Positions 7,298 to 16,402 of a stretch of 40,692 bases of DNA are shown here, piece by piece. Where the stretch lies: the IMG/VR virus record IMGVR_UViG_3300007735_000724, positions 1-40,692 of that record. One strand, 5' to 3'. Source of the stretch: a virus. Position 1 is the first letter of the stretch; the number at the start of each line of letters is the position of its first letter. Below the pieces are notes generated by a model. It saw only the letters and a program-made list of their open reading frames with translations, was not told where the DNA came from and did no database searches. The translations under genes were made by a program, and so were the position numbers.

Positions 7298-7873
7298 TTA
7301 TTTTATCCCATACAGAGCGAAAGTAGTTCCAGTTTGGAAAGTTCTATTTTGAAATAAAGTAATAGATGTGACTGCTGCTGTGCTGCGCCAAGCCATTGAA
7401 TCTAATTCAAGATTAGCGCCAGTGGAGTTATCGTTGTAACCACTAATAGACCTACCAGTTTTGTATTTAGTAGTTGAAGTATAATCAAGAACATCATAAA
7501 TAAAGTTTGCTGGATAAGTTAATCCACCACCAGAAACATTTAGTGCAGCGATTCCAGAAGTTGATAACCTACTACCAGCAGTTACGGTAGTGCCGTTTCC
7601 ATTTAGATAATGAGCATTATATGTTGAAGTAGTATCACCATTAAATTGAATAAACATAGAATCACTTATGTTTAATAAATAATTAGCCCTAATCTGTAAT
7701 GATGAATATGTTTGAGGAATAGAACTGAAAGTAATTGAAGTGCCGCTTGTTGGGGATACTCTTTGAATTAGCCAAGTAGCACTTGGGTCATAGGCAGTAT
7801 TGCCAGCAAGGAATGAGTCGTATTTCTGCAGGTTCTTAAAGCTCGATCCTGTTTTTACGCTAGTGATTGCCAT
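7298..7873 (-). CDS. Appendage protein paralogue C2
   Basis: 191 residues. Class C members carry an N-terminal extension of about 30 residues containing FLAGNTAYDP here and SLLAGNAYYVP in C1, followed by the common SSIPxT core. The shared middle reads DYTSTTKYKTGRSISGY and the end TFALYGIK. The extension may anchor the protein to the particle. It starts the second cassette, directly after A1. Confidence 0.75.
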   Translation of the reverse strand: MAITSVKTGSSFKNLQKYDSFLAGNTAYDPSATWLIQRVSPTSGTSITFSSIPQTYSSLQIRANYLLNISDSMFIQFNGDTTSTYNAHYLNGNGTTVTAGSRLSTSGIAALNVSGGGLTYPANFIYDVLDYTSTTKYKTGRSISGYNDNSTGANLELDSMAWRSTAAVTSITLFQNRTFQTGTTFALYGIK

Positions 7874-7879
7874 AGTGTC

Positions 7880-8389
7880 CTAACTGTTCTTGATGCCGTA
7901 TAAATAGAATGTTGAACCTGAATCCATATTATTACCAAGCGATATTGAAAGGCTTGTAATGATTTCGGCTGTGGTATTTACCGCAGCAACTGCTTGCATT
8001 GCTGCTGCTGTTGCGTTATTTTCAGTTACATTGAAAACTGAATAAGGTCTTGCAACGCTAGTGGCATAATTGGGAACATATAACTCACCATTTGCAAATG
8101 TAGATGCAGTCATTGCTGAAGTTTCCGCACCTGCTGTCTTGATTGCATATTGGCTTGTAAATCTATCTGAAGTAGCCGCAGAACCAGAACCAGCCAAACG
8201 AGTGCTACCAGTTGTAAATAGGCTTCCAGCGTTAGTGTAAAAATCTAATGTGGTTGAAGTTGATGAATTTCGTAAAGAATACTTTAAGCACAAATCGGTA
8301 TAAGTTCCTGGAATTGAACTAAAAGTTACTGTGTTTGATGAACCAGATGCGGTTGCGCTAGCAATCAAAGTAAATGTATTCGCTGCCAT
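7880..8389 (-). CDS. Appendage protein paralogue A1
   Basis: 169 residues. The opening TFTLIASATA differs from A2, but the two share VTFSSIPGTYTDL, LYVPNYATSVARPYSVFNVT (A2: IYIPSYTASQNKP, then FNVTENN) and the STFYLYGIK end. It closes the first C-B-A cassette; C2 starts 7 bases later. Divergence from A2 is greatest between residues 40 and 100, which would be expected of an exposed, selected surface. Confidence 0.73.
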   Translation of the reverse strand: MAANTFTLIASATASGSSNTVTFSSIPGTYTDLCLKYSLRNSSTSTTLDFYTNAGSLFTTGSTRLAGSGSAATSDRFTSQYAIKTAGAETSAMTASTFANGELYVPNYATSVARPYSVFNVTENNATAAAMQAVAAVNTTAEIITSLSISLGNNMDSGSTFYLYGIKNS

Positions 8390-8392
8390 AGT

Positions 8393-8893
8393 CTATGCCT
8401 TCGCTATTCCGTAGAGTGTGGCGGTTGTGCCAGCCTTTAAATTACTTGCAGCACCAAAAACATAAATTGAAGTAATTGCGGCGGTTGAACGCCAAAGGTG
8501 GACCATTTGCTCAACTCTGCCAGATCCGTTTTGGTCTGATGATTGTGTGCCTAAAGTGGTTTTGTAAGTAGAACCAGCATAAGAAAATATGTCCAAAACT
8601 CCCATACAAGGAATGGTATCTGAACAAGAAATTATGAGTGAACCGATAGTAAGAGAAGTTGATCTGACAGATGAAGCACTTGCACCATCTCCGTTTAATC
8701 TAGTTCCCGAATAATTTGTTGTAGTATCGCCGTTAAATTGAAAGCGAACATTGTCTGAAGCGGTTGCAACTGTCCCAGTTAAAACTAATCTAAGGTCTGT
8801 CCAACTTGCAGCAATAGAACTAAAGGTTATTCCAGCAGCGGCAGATGCAAGGGTTTGTGTTGCTATCGGTTCGTAAGTTGCGCCAGCAGCCAT
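8393..8893 (-). CDS. Appendage protein paralogue B1
   Basis: 166 residues, nearly co-linear with B2. Diagnostic strings are ATQTLASAAAGITFSSIAAS, FQFNGDTTTNYSGTRLNGDG, DIFSYAGSTYKTTL and TTATLYGIAKA. The variable segment (about 75-95) contains two cysteines (ISCSDTIPCMG) absent from B2. Transcribed between C1 and A1 with 2-3 base gaps, so it is certainly co-expressed with them. Confidence 0.75.
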   Translation of the reverse strand: MAAGATYEPIATQTLASAAAGITFSSIAASWTDLRLVLTGTVATASDNVRFQFNGDTTTNYSGTRLNGDGASASSVRSTSLTIGSLIISCSDTIPCMGVLDIFSYAGSTYKTTLGTQSSDQNGSGRVEQMVHLWRSTAAITSIYVFGAASNLKAGTTATLYGIAKA

Positions 8894-8895
8894 TG

Positions 8896-9474
8896 TTACC
8901 CCTTAATTCCGTATAGTGCAAAAGTTGATGCGGTTGTCAGAGTTCCAGAAGCCGTTAAAGTGATAGAAGTAATCGCTGCGGTGTTCATCCATAATCCAGA
9001 TGTTAAATAAAGATTGCCTGAACCATTTAAATCCCATCCCATAAGACTTCTGGCAGTTTTATATTTTGTCGTAGAAGCATAATCAACAATATCTATTATC
9101 GAAGAACCATAAATGTTAGCGGTTCCAGTTGCGAAAGCCATATTGAACATATTTGTTGTTGTAGCCGTTCCAGATGCCGCGACTGTTGTGCCATCTCCGT
9201 AGAGCCTATGTCGCGCATAATTGCTACCAGTATCAGCATTGAAGATCATATTTATTTGAGAACCTAAAGCATCATTGGCTAAAGTTCTAATTTGTAAATG
9301 TTTGAAAGTGCCGGGAATTGAACTAAAAGTTACTGACGCACTTGAACCTGTTCCATTAGCGGTTGCAATAGATTCAAAGGAAGGTGGAACATAATAGGCA
9401 TTTCCCGCAAGCAAAGACCTACTCTTGGGAAAACCCTGCAATATAGATGATTTTGTTATGCGGGAAACAGCCAT
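8896..9474 (-). CDS. Appendage protein paralogue C1
   Basis: 192 residues, first gene of the six-member run. An N-terminal class-C extension (SLLAGNAYYVPPSFESIATA) precedes the core VTFSSIPGTFKHLQIRT; the middle has DYASTTKYKTARSLMGWDLN and the end TFALYGIKG. It lies 3 bases after the 109-residue structural gene. The C extension is a candidate attachment module because only the first member of each triplet has it. Confidence 0.75.
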   Translation of the reverse strand: MAVSRITKSSILQGFPKSRSLLAGNAYYVPPSFESIATANGTGSSASVTFSSIPGTFKHLQIRTLANDALGSQINMIFNADTGSNYARHRLYGDGTTVAASGTATTTNMFNMAFATGTANIYGSSIIDIVDYASTTKYKTARSLMGWDLNGSGNLYLTSGLWMNTAAITSITLTASGTLTTASTFALYGIKG

Positions 9475-9477
9475 TAG

Positions 9478-9807
9478 TTATGCAATCTCGCTTCCGAAAG
9501 CGGTGAATGAAATGTTAGCGGTAGATCCGTATACAGTAATAACATCGGTAGCACCAAGGGTAATACCAAGAGTTAGAGCTGTTGAGTCTGACGCGCCTAC
9601 TGTAATGTCATAAGCGACATACATAGCGTTAGTCTGTGCTGCGCCAGCAGGACGAACTGAGATACGGAAGGTAGCTGCAGTAGATGTTAGGTTAGCAATT
9701 ACGATTGTTGATACGACTGCCTGTGTAGAAGCCGGAACTGTGTATAGAGTTGTTGCGGTTGTTGCTGCTGGGTTCGATTGTCCCAACACTTTATAGGTTG
9801 TTGCCAT
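9478..9807 (-). CDS. Small beta-rich virion protein
   Basis: 109 residues, beginning MATTYKVLGQSNPAATTATT and continuing with a run of alternating hydrophobic/Thr strands (VVSTIVIANLT, TFRISVRPAGA, SFTAFGSEIA). This is the layout of a single beta-sandwich domain common next to fibre genes. No catalytic or membrane feature. It is co-transcribed upstream of the six-paralogue cluster and is probably a component of the same appendage. Family resemblance is from memory of similar phage proteins and is not verified. Confidence 0.68.
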   Translation of the reverse strand: MATTYKVLGQSNPAATTATTLYTVPASTQAVVSTIVIANLTSTAATFRISVRPAGAAQTNAMYVAYDITVGASDSTALTLGITLGATDVITVYGSTANISFTAFGSEIA

Positions 9808-9833
9808 TTGTTTTTCTCCTTGTTAGTTGTTGG

Positions 9834-10373
9834 TTAAGCGCCCATAAGCATAAGCACGGTTGGTGTTGAAGCATCTCCTGCTGCGGTAGCAGCCCATTTG
9901 ACACCAAGTGTCTGTGTTGAATCAGCAGTAAGAACATAAGTATTAGTTCCAACGGCTAAGTTATCTACTACACCACTAGCACTTGCTACCAGAATATCGC
10001 CTTTAGCCGTAACAATAGATTCTGGAACTGCTGCATCTGCGGTAGCAACGCCTGTTGTATAGAATGTTAAATCACTTGAGGTAAGCACGTGCTTTACCGA
10101 AGCACCTGCTGTGTGTGAGATACCAGTGGTTCCGGCTTGAGCACGAACTACGGTAAGTGTGTCTGATGAAATTGCGGTAACAAATACAATTTCCTCATTG
10201 ATGGTATCAACATCAAGAGCTACTGTGAACTGATCTACGTTACCTCCGGCAAGAGTTACACCACCCATAAGAGCAGAACCAGTGCCACTAGCTACCGTAA
10301 TATTCGTAGCGGTGCTGTTGATACCAGCCGCTAACGTCGTTGCAACCGAAGTTGAACTGTATTTTCTAGTCAT
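9834..10373 (-). CDS. Tail-fibre/appendage-like structural protein
   Basis: 179 residues. The N-terminal two-thirds is a Thr/Val-rich beta domain ([36 protein letters not shown]). The C-terminal segment [20 protein letters not shown] followed by YVLTADS is a motif frequent in fibre tips of environmental phages. It precedes the paralogue cluster and likely belongs to the adsorption apparatus. Confidence 0.72.
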   Translation of the reverse strand: MTRKYSSTSVATTLAAGINSTATNITVASGTGSALMGGVTLAGGNVDQFTVALDVDTINEEIVFVTAISSDTLTVVRAQAGTTGISHTAGASVKHVLTSSDLTFYTTGVATADAAVPESIVTAKGDILVASASGVVDNLAVGTNTYVLTADSTQTLGVKWAATAAGDASTPTVLMLMGA

Positions 10374-10383
10374 TTATCCTGCC

Positions 10384-11280
10384 TTACTTGGTGTAGTGTA
10401 GACGAATCGGGAATTTGTCTGAAAGTTTAAGTGACTCATCTTGTAGTCGTTGCTGGTAAAGAGCGTAGACATAACGAGATGAACTGGTAGAAGCTGTGCT
10501 TGGTATCTTGCTATCGTTTAGGTCAGCCTCAGCAGAGGTAAGGTTGATACGGCCTGAGTCAACATAGGTCAATAAACGATATGCGGCACCTAGCGTGATT
10601 ACATCACGGCAAGATTCAGGTAGACCTGATACATCTACGAAGTCATCTGAAGCGTTAGTTAAAGTATTTGGTGAAGCGGCATACCAGACTTGAATAGTTC
10701 TACCAGGTTGAACATTCTCATAAATGTTAATTGTCTTTTGAGTATTAAAGGTAGCAACGTTAGCCATCAGATCTTGACGCCAGCGCTTAATTGGTAGCCA
10801 CTCACGGCTAGAACCTGTTGTCTGCCAAGACATATAGAGAACATTCTGCACATCATCTGGTAGCGGATATGTTGTCTGGCTTGCATTGAAAGTAAAGGTA
10901 GTTGAATAGACAGCCCATAACTTCGGATAGACAGAGGTAATGGTGTCGTTAATTGATTGCTTGATTACATTGCGTGGGAAAGACGGAGTCAAAGTTACTT
11001 GTGCATATTGAGCGTGAGGCGCAGCAGATGTTCCGTTGTAGCCACGACCAAAACCAGGAGCCGCATTCATTGTGTTGTTTGCCTTGTTAAAGTTATCTAC
11101 CCAGATAAGTTCGTCATCAATCTCGACGATACCTTTTGCTAGGTTTGAAGATGAACCAATTTGGAATGATAAGTCAGTTGTGCCAATGGCAGCATTGAGA
11201 TACGAGATACGGTCTTGGCGCAGGGTATAACCAGCGAGCGAGGACCGAACCTCGGAGATCATATCATTTAGTGTTGCCAT
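10384..11280 (-). CDS. Structural adaptor-like protein
   Basis: 298 residues with AGGAGAA ahead of the ATG. It opens with a helical segment (MATLNDMISEVRSSLAGYTL), a pattern typical of head-tail adaptors and tail-completion proteins. A beta-rich region (IVEIDDELIWVDN, FTFNASQTTYPLPDD) follows, and the C-terminus is a helical bundle. It overlaps the glycosyltransferase gene by 17 bases. In short-tailed phages a protein of this size between capsid and fibre genes often forms the tail tube or adaptor ring; that assignment is inference. Confidence 0.65.
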   Translation of the reverse strand: MATLNDMISEVRSSLAGYTLRQDRISYLNAAIGTTDLSFQIGSSSNLAKGIVEIDDELIWVDNFNKANNTMNAAPGFGRGYNGTSAAPHAQYAQVTLTPSFPRNVIKQSINDTITSVYPKLWAVYSTTFTFNASQTTYPLPDDVQNVLYMSWQTTGSSREWLPIKRWRQDLMANVATFNTQKTINIYENVQPGRTIQVWYAASPNTLTNASDDFVDVSGLPESCRDVITLGAAYRLLTYVDSGRINLTSAEADLNDSKIPSTASTSSSRYVYALYQQRLQDESLKLSDKFPIRLHYTK

Positions 11281-12319
11281 TCAGTTTCTCCTTATAGAAC
11301 TGTAAGTTCTTAACCAATCGTTCATCGTTGGGTGTTATCTCTACTGCTTGCTTGCCATACTTGTAAGCATCTTTCCATTTGCCTAACTGCCAAGCTGATA
11401 TTGCTATCAAGTCGTGAGGCATATGACTCCACGCCCAATACTCGGACATAAAGTTAAGTGACTTGTTCTTTATCTCTAAAGCCTTCTTTGCTACTACGTA
11501 GCATTCATCCCACATCTGTTTGTGGTAGTAATAGTTAGCCAGAGCAAGGACTGCTTCTCTGCTACCAAATTCTTCTGTTGAACGGATTAGATATTCCTCA
11601 GCCATATCAGGCTCGCATTTACTTAAGATGCGATAGGCATAACCACGTTCTTCAGGAAACTTACTTATCTCAAGATATGCTTTAAGCATCTTTGCTGCTT
11701 CTTCATATCTCTGCTTGTAGTAATACTCTCTACCAAGGTAGTAAAGGTTTCTACTGTTTGGGTCTTCCTCTACCGCCATTTCTAACATTGGTAAATATTG
11801 ACCACGAGATTTAGAATTATCAGGCTTATGGTGCATCTCTAAACCAATAAAGCCTCTGATTTCTTCGGTCATATAAGGATCTATCACTTCGTGGATTGGA
11901 TACTTCCACCGATAGTTCTTACGCTTGTGAATCTTAAAGCCATTAAATTCTTCTGATGGTGTTCCATCTTCATTCCAAGCGTAGATGAATCTATAACTTG
12001 GTCTGGTAATTCCTTGTTTAAAACCTTTTTCTAGTTCTTCTCGCCAACCTGGTAGAAGTAACTCATCCATATCCATACTGATACAGAAGTCAGCATCCAT
12101 TGGGACTGCTGCTAAGGACGCATTTCTCGCATCATCAAACCTAAATGGAGATACCCCAATTTTAACAACAGTGATGCCCAACTCGGTAGCTCGCTTGACC
12201 GTATCATCAGTGGAGCCGGTATCTGCGATAATGTGGTAATCGGCTTCTTTGCTTGATTCATACCAGCGTTCAACGTGTTGTTCTTCGTTTAAAGCGATTG
12301 TATAGATAGCAACTTTCAT
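11264..12319 (-). CDS. GT2-type glycosyltransferase with C-terminal TPR-like helices
   Basis: 351 residues. The GT-A nucleotide-sugar fold is evident: VAIYTIALNEEQHVERWYES at the N-terminus, IADTGSTDDTV (31-41), and a DMDE metal-binding DxD motif at 83-86. Residues about 180-350 are helical repeats (YLGREYYYKQRYEEAAKMLK, LANYYYHKQMWDECYVVAKK) like TPRs. The combination is known in SunS-like and tail-associated glycosyltransferases, where TPRs help bind protein substrate. It lies between the collagen-like fibre and the adaptor gene, so a virion protein is the likely acceptor. Enzyme class firm; acceptor inferred. Confidence 0.88.
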   Translation of the reverse strand: MKVAIYTIALNEEQHVERWYESSKEADYHIIADTGSTDDTVKRATELGITVVKIGVSPFRFDDARNASLAAVPMDADFCISMDMDELLLPGWREELEKGFKQGITRPSYRFIYAWNEDGTPSEEFNGFKIHKRKNYRWKYPIHEVIDPYMTEEIRGFIGLEMHHKPDNSKSRGQYLPMLEMAVEEDPNSRNLYYLGREYYYKQRYEEAAKMLKAYLEISKFPEERGYAYRILSKCEPDMAEEYLIRSTEEFGSREAVLALANYYYHKQMWDECYVVAKKALEIKNKSLNFMSEYWAWSHMPHDLIAISAWQLGKWKDAYKYGKQAVEITPNDERLVKNLQFYKEKLNGNTK

Positions 12320-12331
12320 AGTGCAAGGTTA

Positions 12332-13661
<1,330 letters not shown>

Positions 13662-13665
<4 letters not shown>

Positions 13666-13952
13666 GAGGTGAGTCCTTGGAGAGCTGTGTTAGCAGTAAG
13701 GCCAGTAGTGCCAGCGATGTAATTACATACACCATTATAGTCAAGATGCTGCCACGCAGGAGTCGTAATACCAGCGATGTCATTTAGAATACCTACTGTA
13801 TCTGTGTGTTGTGTTGTTACTCCACGAGCAGTAGCCCAATTCTTAGCGGCTTTTGCTTCGTCTACATATGCAGAGATTGGTGGATAGGTGCCACCATTGG
13901 CTAAACGGTTAAGTTCCGCTACTAGGGTTGAACCTGGATTTCCTGTTGGCAC
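13662..13952 (-). CDS. Small structural protein of unknown function
   Basis: 96 residues. It contains an N-terminal helix (GSTLVAELNRLANGGTYPPI) and a central helix rich in Ala/Lys, with TTPAWQHLDYNGVCNYIAG near the end. Nothing catalytic is visible. It sits between the run of tiny basic genes and the collagen-fibre genes with a 4-base overlap downstream, so it is probably a minor virion component. Confidence 0.65.
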
Positions 13953-13960
13953 CTTCTACC

Positions 13961-14125
13961 TCACTTCTTCTTTTTGCGAGCTGCTGCTGCGTTATCTATT
14001 AGATTTGGATAAGGTCTGCCTGCAGCCTTAGCCTTTGCTTTTGCACTTGCTTTTTGAGCAGGTGTTAATTTGGTTGATTTTTCTTTAGGATTCTTGGTAT
14101 CCCAAAATTCTTTCTTCTTCACCAT
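13961..14125 (-). CDS. 54-residue Lys/Ala-rich basic protein
   Basis: From ATG 14125 (AAGGTGAA upstream) to TGA 13961. The protein begins MVKKKEFWDTKNPKEK, has an Ala/Lys helix in the middle and ends in four lysines. It overlaps the upstream 86-residue gene by 7 bases. It is strongly basic, like its neighbours at 14119-14606, and may bind DNA or acidic capsid surfaces. Not a recognised family. Confidence 0.65.
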   Translation of the reverse strand: MVKKKEFWDTKNPKEKSTKLTPAQKASAKAKAKAAGRPYPNLIDNAAAARKKKK

Positions 14126-14379
14126 TTCACCTTATTCGCCCAATACGCAGCAGACATTTTGCCCTTAGCAATGTTCTCTGCGTGACGTGCTTTGAATGAT
14201 GCTTGACGTGCTGTTGGCTTCTTATCACCAGTGACGCCTTGCTGACCAAAACGAATTGTTTTAATCTTATCTCCATCCTTTGCCACAACAACGTGTGACT
14301 TGGTTGGGTGCGACGGTGTGCGCTTAGGCTTATTAAAGCCTGCCACTCCTGCTCGTTCTAGGCGTGGATCTTTAGCCAT
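14119..14379 (-). CDS. Conserved phage protein of virion region, unknown function
   Basis: 86 residues, basic. It opens MAKDPRLERAGVAGFNKPKR, with a central KTIRFGQQGVTG and a C-terminal ARHAENIAKGKMSAAYWANK. This combination of a central RFGQQGV and a terminal KGK(M)SAAYWAxK is widespread in environmental phages as a domain of unknown function. It lies in a chain of tiny genes between the capsid and fibre genes and may be a packaged or assembly protein. Confidence 0.78.
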   Translation of the reverse strand: MAKDPRLERAGVAGFNKPKRTPSHPTKSHVVVAKDGDKIKTIRFGQQGVTGDKKPTARQASFKARHAENIAKGKMSAAYWANKVKW

Positions 14380-14538
14380 TTACTTCTTCTTGCCCATTTT
14401 CTTCTTGGACATTTTTGCTTCGCTCAAAGCGATAGCGATTGCTTGCTTACGGTTCTTAACTACTGGACCCTTCTTACCTGAATGAAGTGTTCCTGTCTTG
14501 AACTCGTGCATTACCTTTTCAACTTTAGTCTTCTTCAT
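14380..14538 (-). CDS. DUF6496-like small basic protein
   Basis: 52 residues. The string KVEKVMHEFKTGTLHSG followed by VKNRKQAIAIALSEA is the signature I associate with the DUF6496 family of phage and bacterial proteins; function unknown. The start codon overlaps the stop of the 22-residue gene upstream as TAATG, so translation is coupled. The Lys-rich C-terminus (KMSKKKMGKKK) suggests nucleic-acid contact. Confidence 0.78.
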   Translation of the reverse strand: MKKTKVEKVMHEFKTGTLHSGKKGPVVKNRKQAIAIALSEAKMSKKKMGKKK

Positions 14539-14606
14539 TAGCACTTACACATTTTCTTTGACTTGCCGCACTTCTTGCACATTCCTGCTGCTGGCTTCTT
14601 TTTCAT
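14538..14606 (-). CDS. 22-residue Cys-rich microprotein
   Basis: ATG 14606 to TAA 14538 encodes a 22-residue peptide with Lys/Ala at the N-terminus and four cysteines in the pattern CKKC-x6-CKC. A consensus GGAGGT lies 8 bases upstream. Its start overlaps the preceding stop as TAATG and its own stop overlaps the next start as TAATG, so it occupies exactly one slot in a coupled chain. Four Cys in such a short basic peptide suggest one zinc ion or a disulfide. No family is recognised. It could instead act mainly as a translational relay. Confidence 0.6.
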   Translation of the reverse strand: MKKKPAAGMCKKCGKSKKMCKC

Positions 14607-14773
14607 TACTTCTTACCTCCGACACCTGTAGAGATTGATTCGTAAGTCATATACTTACGGGCATTTGGATATTGCTTATCTGCTGATGGGTAAGAATCTG
14701 CTTCTTCGACGTTCTTGACTAGCTCGACGCCTTCATTTTCTTCCATCATTCCGTTATCTTTTGAATCGTCCAT
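14606..14773 (-). CDS. 55-residue acidic protein in the virion microgene chain
   Basis: From ATG 14773 (AAGGAG 8 bases upstream). The protein begins MDDSKDNGMMEENEGVELVK and ends SISTGVGGKK. It is acidic, in contrast to the four basic proteins that follow. Its 3' end contains the Shine-Dalgarno of the 22-residue gene (coding GlyGlyLys). A virion assembly or scaffold-like accessory role is possible. Confidence 0.65.
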   Translation of the reverse strand: MDDSKDNGMMEENEGVELVKNVEEADSYPSADKQYPNARKYMTYESISTGVGGKK

Positions 14774-14782
14774 TATTGCTCC

Positions 14783-15064
14783 TTAGTTTTTGAGTGTCAT
14801 ATTGATACCATCAAAGGCTTTACCAGCATCATTACTGATTGCGACTGCGGCATCAATATCTTTGTTACGAGTAGAGCGAGGTTCAATACCTTGTGCTACT
14901 GCTGAGTAGTAGTTACTTAATTCCTTCTCATCACGCTTAACAGCGTCTTGGTCCCAACCAGACTTGGTAGGACTTACTCCCATAAACATTGGACTGTTCT
15001 GCTTTATACATTCGCCATAAGTTTCGTGATCTTGAGTCTTACAAGAGCTTGTGCAATTTGACAT
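14783..15064 (-). CDS. Conserved small protein with N-terminal Cys pair
   Basis: 93 residues. The N-terminus MSNCTSSCKTQDHETYGECI has a CxxxC plus a third Cys, a motif repeated in many actinophage proteins next to the capsid gene. The rest is helical (KELSNYYSAVAQGIEPRSTR). The start overlaps the preceding stop as TAATG. Function unknown; the genomic slot suggests a head-related role. Confidence 0.72.
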   Translation of the reverse strand: MSNCTSSCKTQDHETYGECIKQNSPMFMGVSPTKSGWDQDAVKRDEKELSNYYSAVAQGIEPRSTRNKDIDAAVAISNDAGKAFDGINMTLKN

Positions 15065-15387
15065 TAAACCACCGGAGTTAGGTAATCGCTGTAACCAGCG
15101 TCTATTAGAATTTGTGCTTCTGCATCAGTCAGGGTATATGCGTGACCGCCAAGGTAATAAGCATCAGCATCAGCCAAGTCATCTTGGCTTGGTGTTCTGT
15201 TCTCGCTAACAGTAGTTCCGTTTATCAAAAGTGTGATACCTCTAGGAACATCTGTAAGACTTACTGGGATTGGTCCATCTGGTGTTCCACCTGTTAGGCG
15301 CTTACCAGCAAGACGTCCATACATACTAAAGACTGTGCTATCTACCCAGGTTTCATTGTTCCAAGGTGTGATTAAAGTGTATGACAC
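15064..15387 (-). CDS. Structural protein downstream of the capsid gene
   Basis: 107 residues from GTG 15387, with AAAGGAAG upstream. It contains beta strands (SYTLITPWNNETWVDSTVFS, GITLLINGTTVSE) and a short helix with an Ala/Asp-rich loop (DLADADAYYLGGHAYTLTDA). It is the first gene after the capsid protein, where head-completion or decoration proteins commonly lie. No motif settles which. Confidence 0.65.
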   Translation of the reverse strand: MSYTLITPWNNETWVDSTVFSMYGRLAGKRLTGGTPDGPIPVSLTDVPRGITLLINGTTVSENRTPSQDDLADADAYYLGGHAYTLTDAEAQILIDAGYSDYLTPVV

Positions 15388-15410
15388 AGGCTTCCTTTCT
15401 ATAGTGATGA

Positions 15411-15430
15411 AGGGTGGTTTGACCCACCCT
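15411..15430 (-). promoter_or_regulatory. Hairpin immediately after the major capsid gene
   Basis: AGGGTGG (15411-15417) pairs with CCACCCT (15424-15430), a perfect 7-bp stem with a 6-base loop. It lies 14 bases after the capsid stop on the minus strand and is not followed by a T-run. It probably protects the capsid mRNA 3' end or slows read-through, so that downstream genes are made at a lower level. A weak terminator is the alternative. Confidence 0.5.
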
Positions 15431-15444
15431 CCACCGTGCTCTTA

Positions 15445-16374
15445 TTAGCCGAGGCTTGAAGAAGTTTCGATACGATACAAAGCTGCTTCACGGAGGCGAG
15501 CAAAGCCACCCATATAATACCAACCGATTGTGCGGAAACGACGCAGTGCGTCAATCTCTGGTCCAATAACAGTTGAGATATCTTGCGCTTGCGCTTCTGC
15601 AAGTGCTTCACGACCAGCAATAACCGCCTTGTAGACGTTTACTGAGCCTGAGTTTGCGGCGTAAGGAACACGAGGTGTTTCTACGACGAATGCACCTTCA
15701 ATTACGCCAACTGCGCCAGCCACGAATGGTGTGCGGTCTACGTATTGTGTCAATGCTTGGAATCCACCAGTGCCTGATTCGGCGCGGAGATCTGCTGCTT
15801 GACGTGGGTGTAGGTATGCAGCATATAGATCGTTGATGCGTGGAACAGCCTTGTTTGTGCGAAGTTCTGTTACAGCCTTACGAATTGCCGCTACTGACAT
15901 TGTTGAACCAGCAACAATTGTGTTGGTTGTGGTTGCAGTTCCACCGTAGATTACGTTGGTTCCACCAGTTAGAACTGATGCAACAACAGAATCAATAGAG
16001 TCTGCAGAGTTGTAAGCGATGATGTCAGCAAGAGCTGAATCTACATCGTTGAAAGAAGTTAGGTTTAGCTTCTTTGTTGTTGTTACTGCTGAACCGTATT
16101 CGTTTAGAGTTACGGTTACTTGGTTTGGGTTGCCAAGTGCAATGCTTGATACATCTGAAGTTTCTGTCAATGTAGATGTAGCTTGTGCTAGATCTGAGTA
16201 GATAGAGAAAACAACTGATGAACCAGGCATAGCTTGTTGCACTGGCTTGACATCTGCAAGTCCACGCATAACAGGAATAGAGCGAAGCGCCATTCTTACG
16301 TATTGATCATACGCTGTTTTTACGAGGTTGCTAATGTCCGATGTTCCGGTAAGGGAACCACCTGGAATTGCCAT
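15445..16374 (-). CDS. Major capsid protein, N4-gp56-like HK97 fold
   Basis: 309 residues. N-terminal helix DISNLVKTAYDQYVRMALRS followed by LADVKPVQQAMPGSSVVFS resembles the N4-gp56 branch of HK97-fold capsid proteins, as do VTVTLNEYGSAVTTTKKLN in the E-loop/strand region, YAAYLHPRQAADLR in the P-domain and GWYYMGGFARLREAALYRIE at the C-terminus. It is directly downstream of a scaffold-like acidic gene. Start supported by GAAAGG 9 bases upstream. Family assignment by pattern; capsid role strongly supported by position. Confidence 0.9.
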   Translation of the reverse strand: MAIPGGSLTGTSDISNLVKTAYDQYVRMALRSIPVMRGLADVKPVQQAMPGSSVVFSIYSDLAQATSTLTETSDVSSIALGNPNQVTVTLNEYGSAVTTTKKLNLTSFNDVDSALADIIAYNSADSIDSVVASVLTGGTNVIYGGTATTTNTIVAGSTMSVAAIRKAVTELRTNKAVPRINDLYAAYLHPRQAADLRAESGTGGFQALTQYVDRTPFVAGAVGVIEGAFVVETPRVPYAANSGSVNVYKAVIAGREALAEAQAQDISTVIGPEIDALRRFRTIGWYYMGGFARLREAALYRIETSSSLG

Positions 16375-16402
16375 TAGGTTTGCCTTTCGTTAGTTGGAGT
16401 TT

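Larger units (their letters stand above)
6264..9474 (-). repeat. Tandem duplication of a three-gene appendage cassette (C-B-A-C-B-A)
   Basis: In transcription order the six genes are C1 (9474-8896), B1 (8893-8393), A1 (8389-7880), C2 (7873-7298), B2 (7296-6802), A2 (6791-6264). Within each letter the pair shares motifs absent from the others: C has LLAGN and STTKYKT; B has TQTLASAAA, SSIAASWTDLRL and FSYAGST; A has NVTENN. All six share the SSI...L core and an LYG-type end. The period is about 1.6 kb. This is read directly from the translations and implies one ancestral gene, triplication, then en-bloc duplication of the triplet. Confidence 0.85.
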
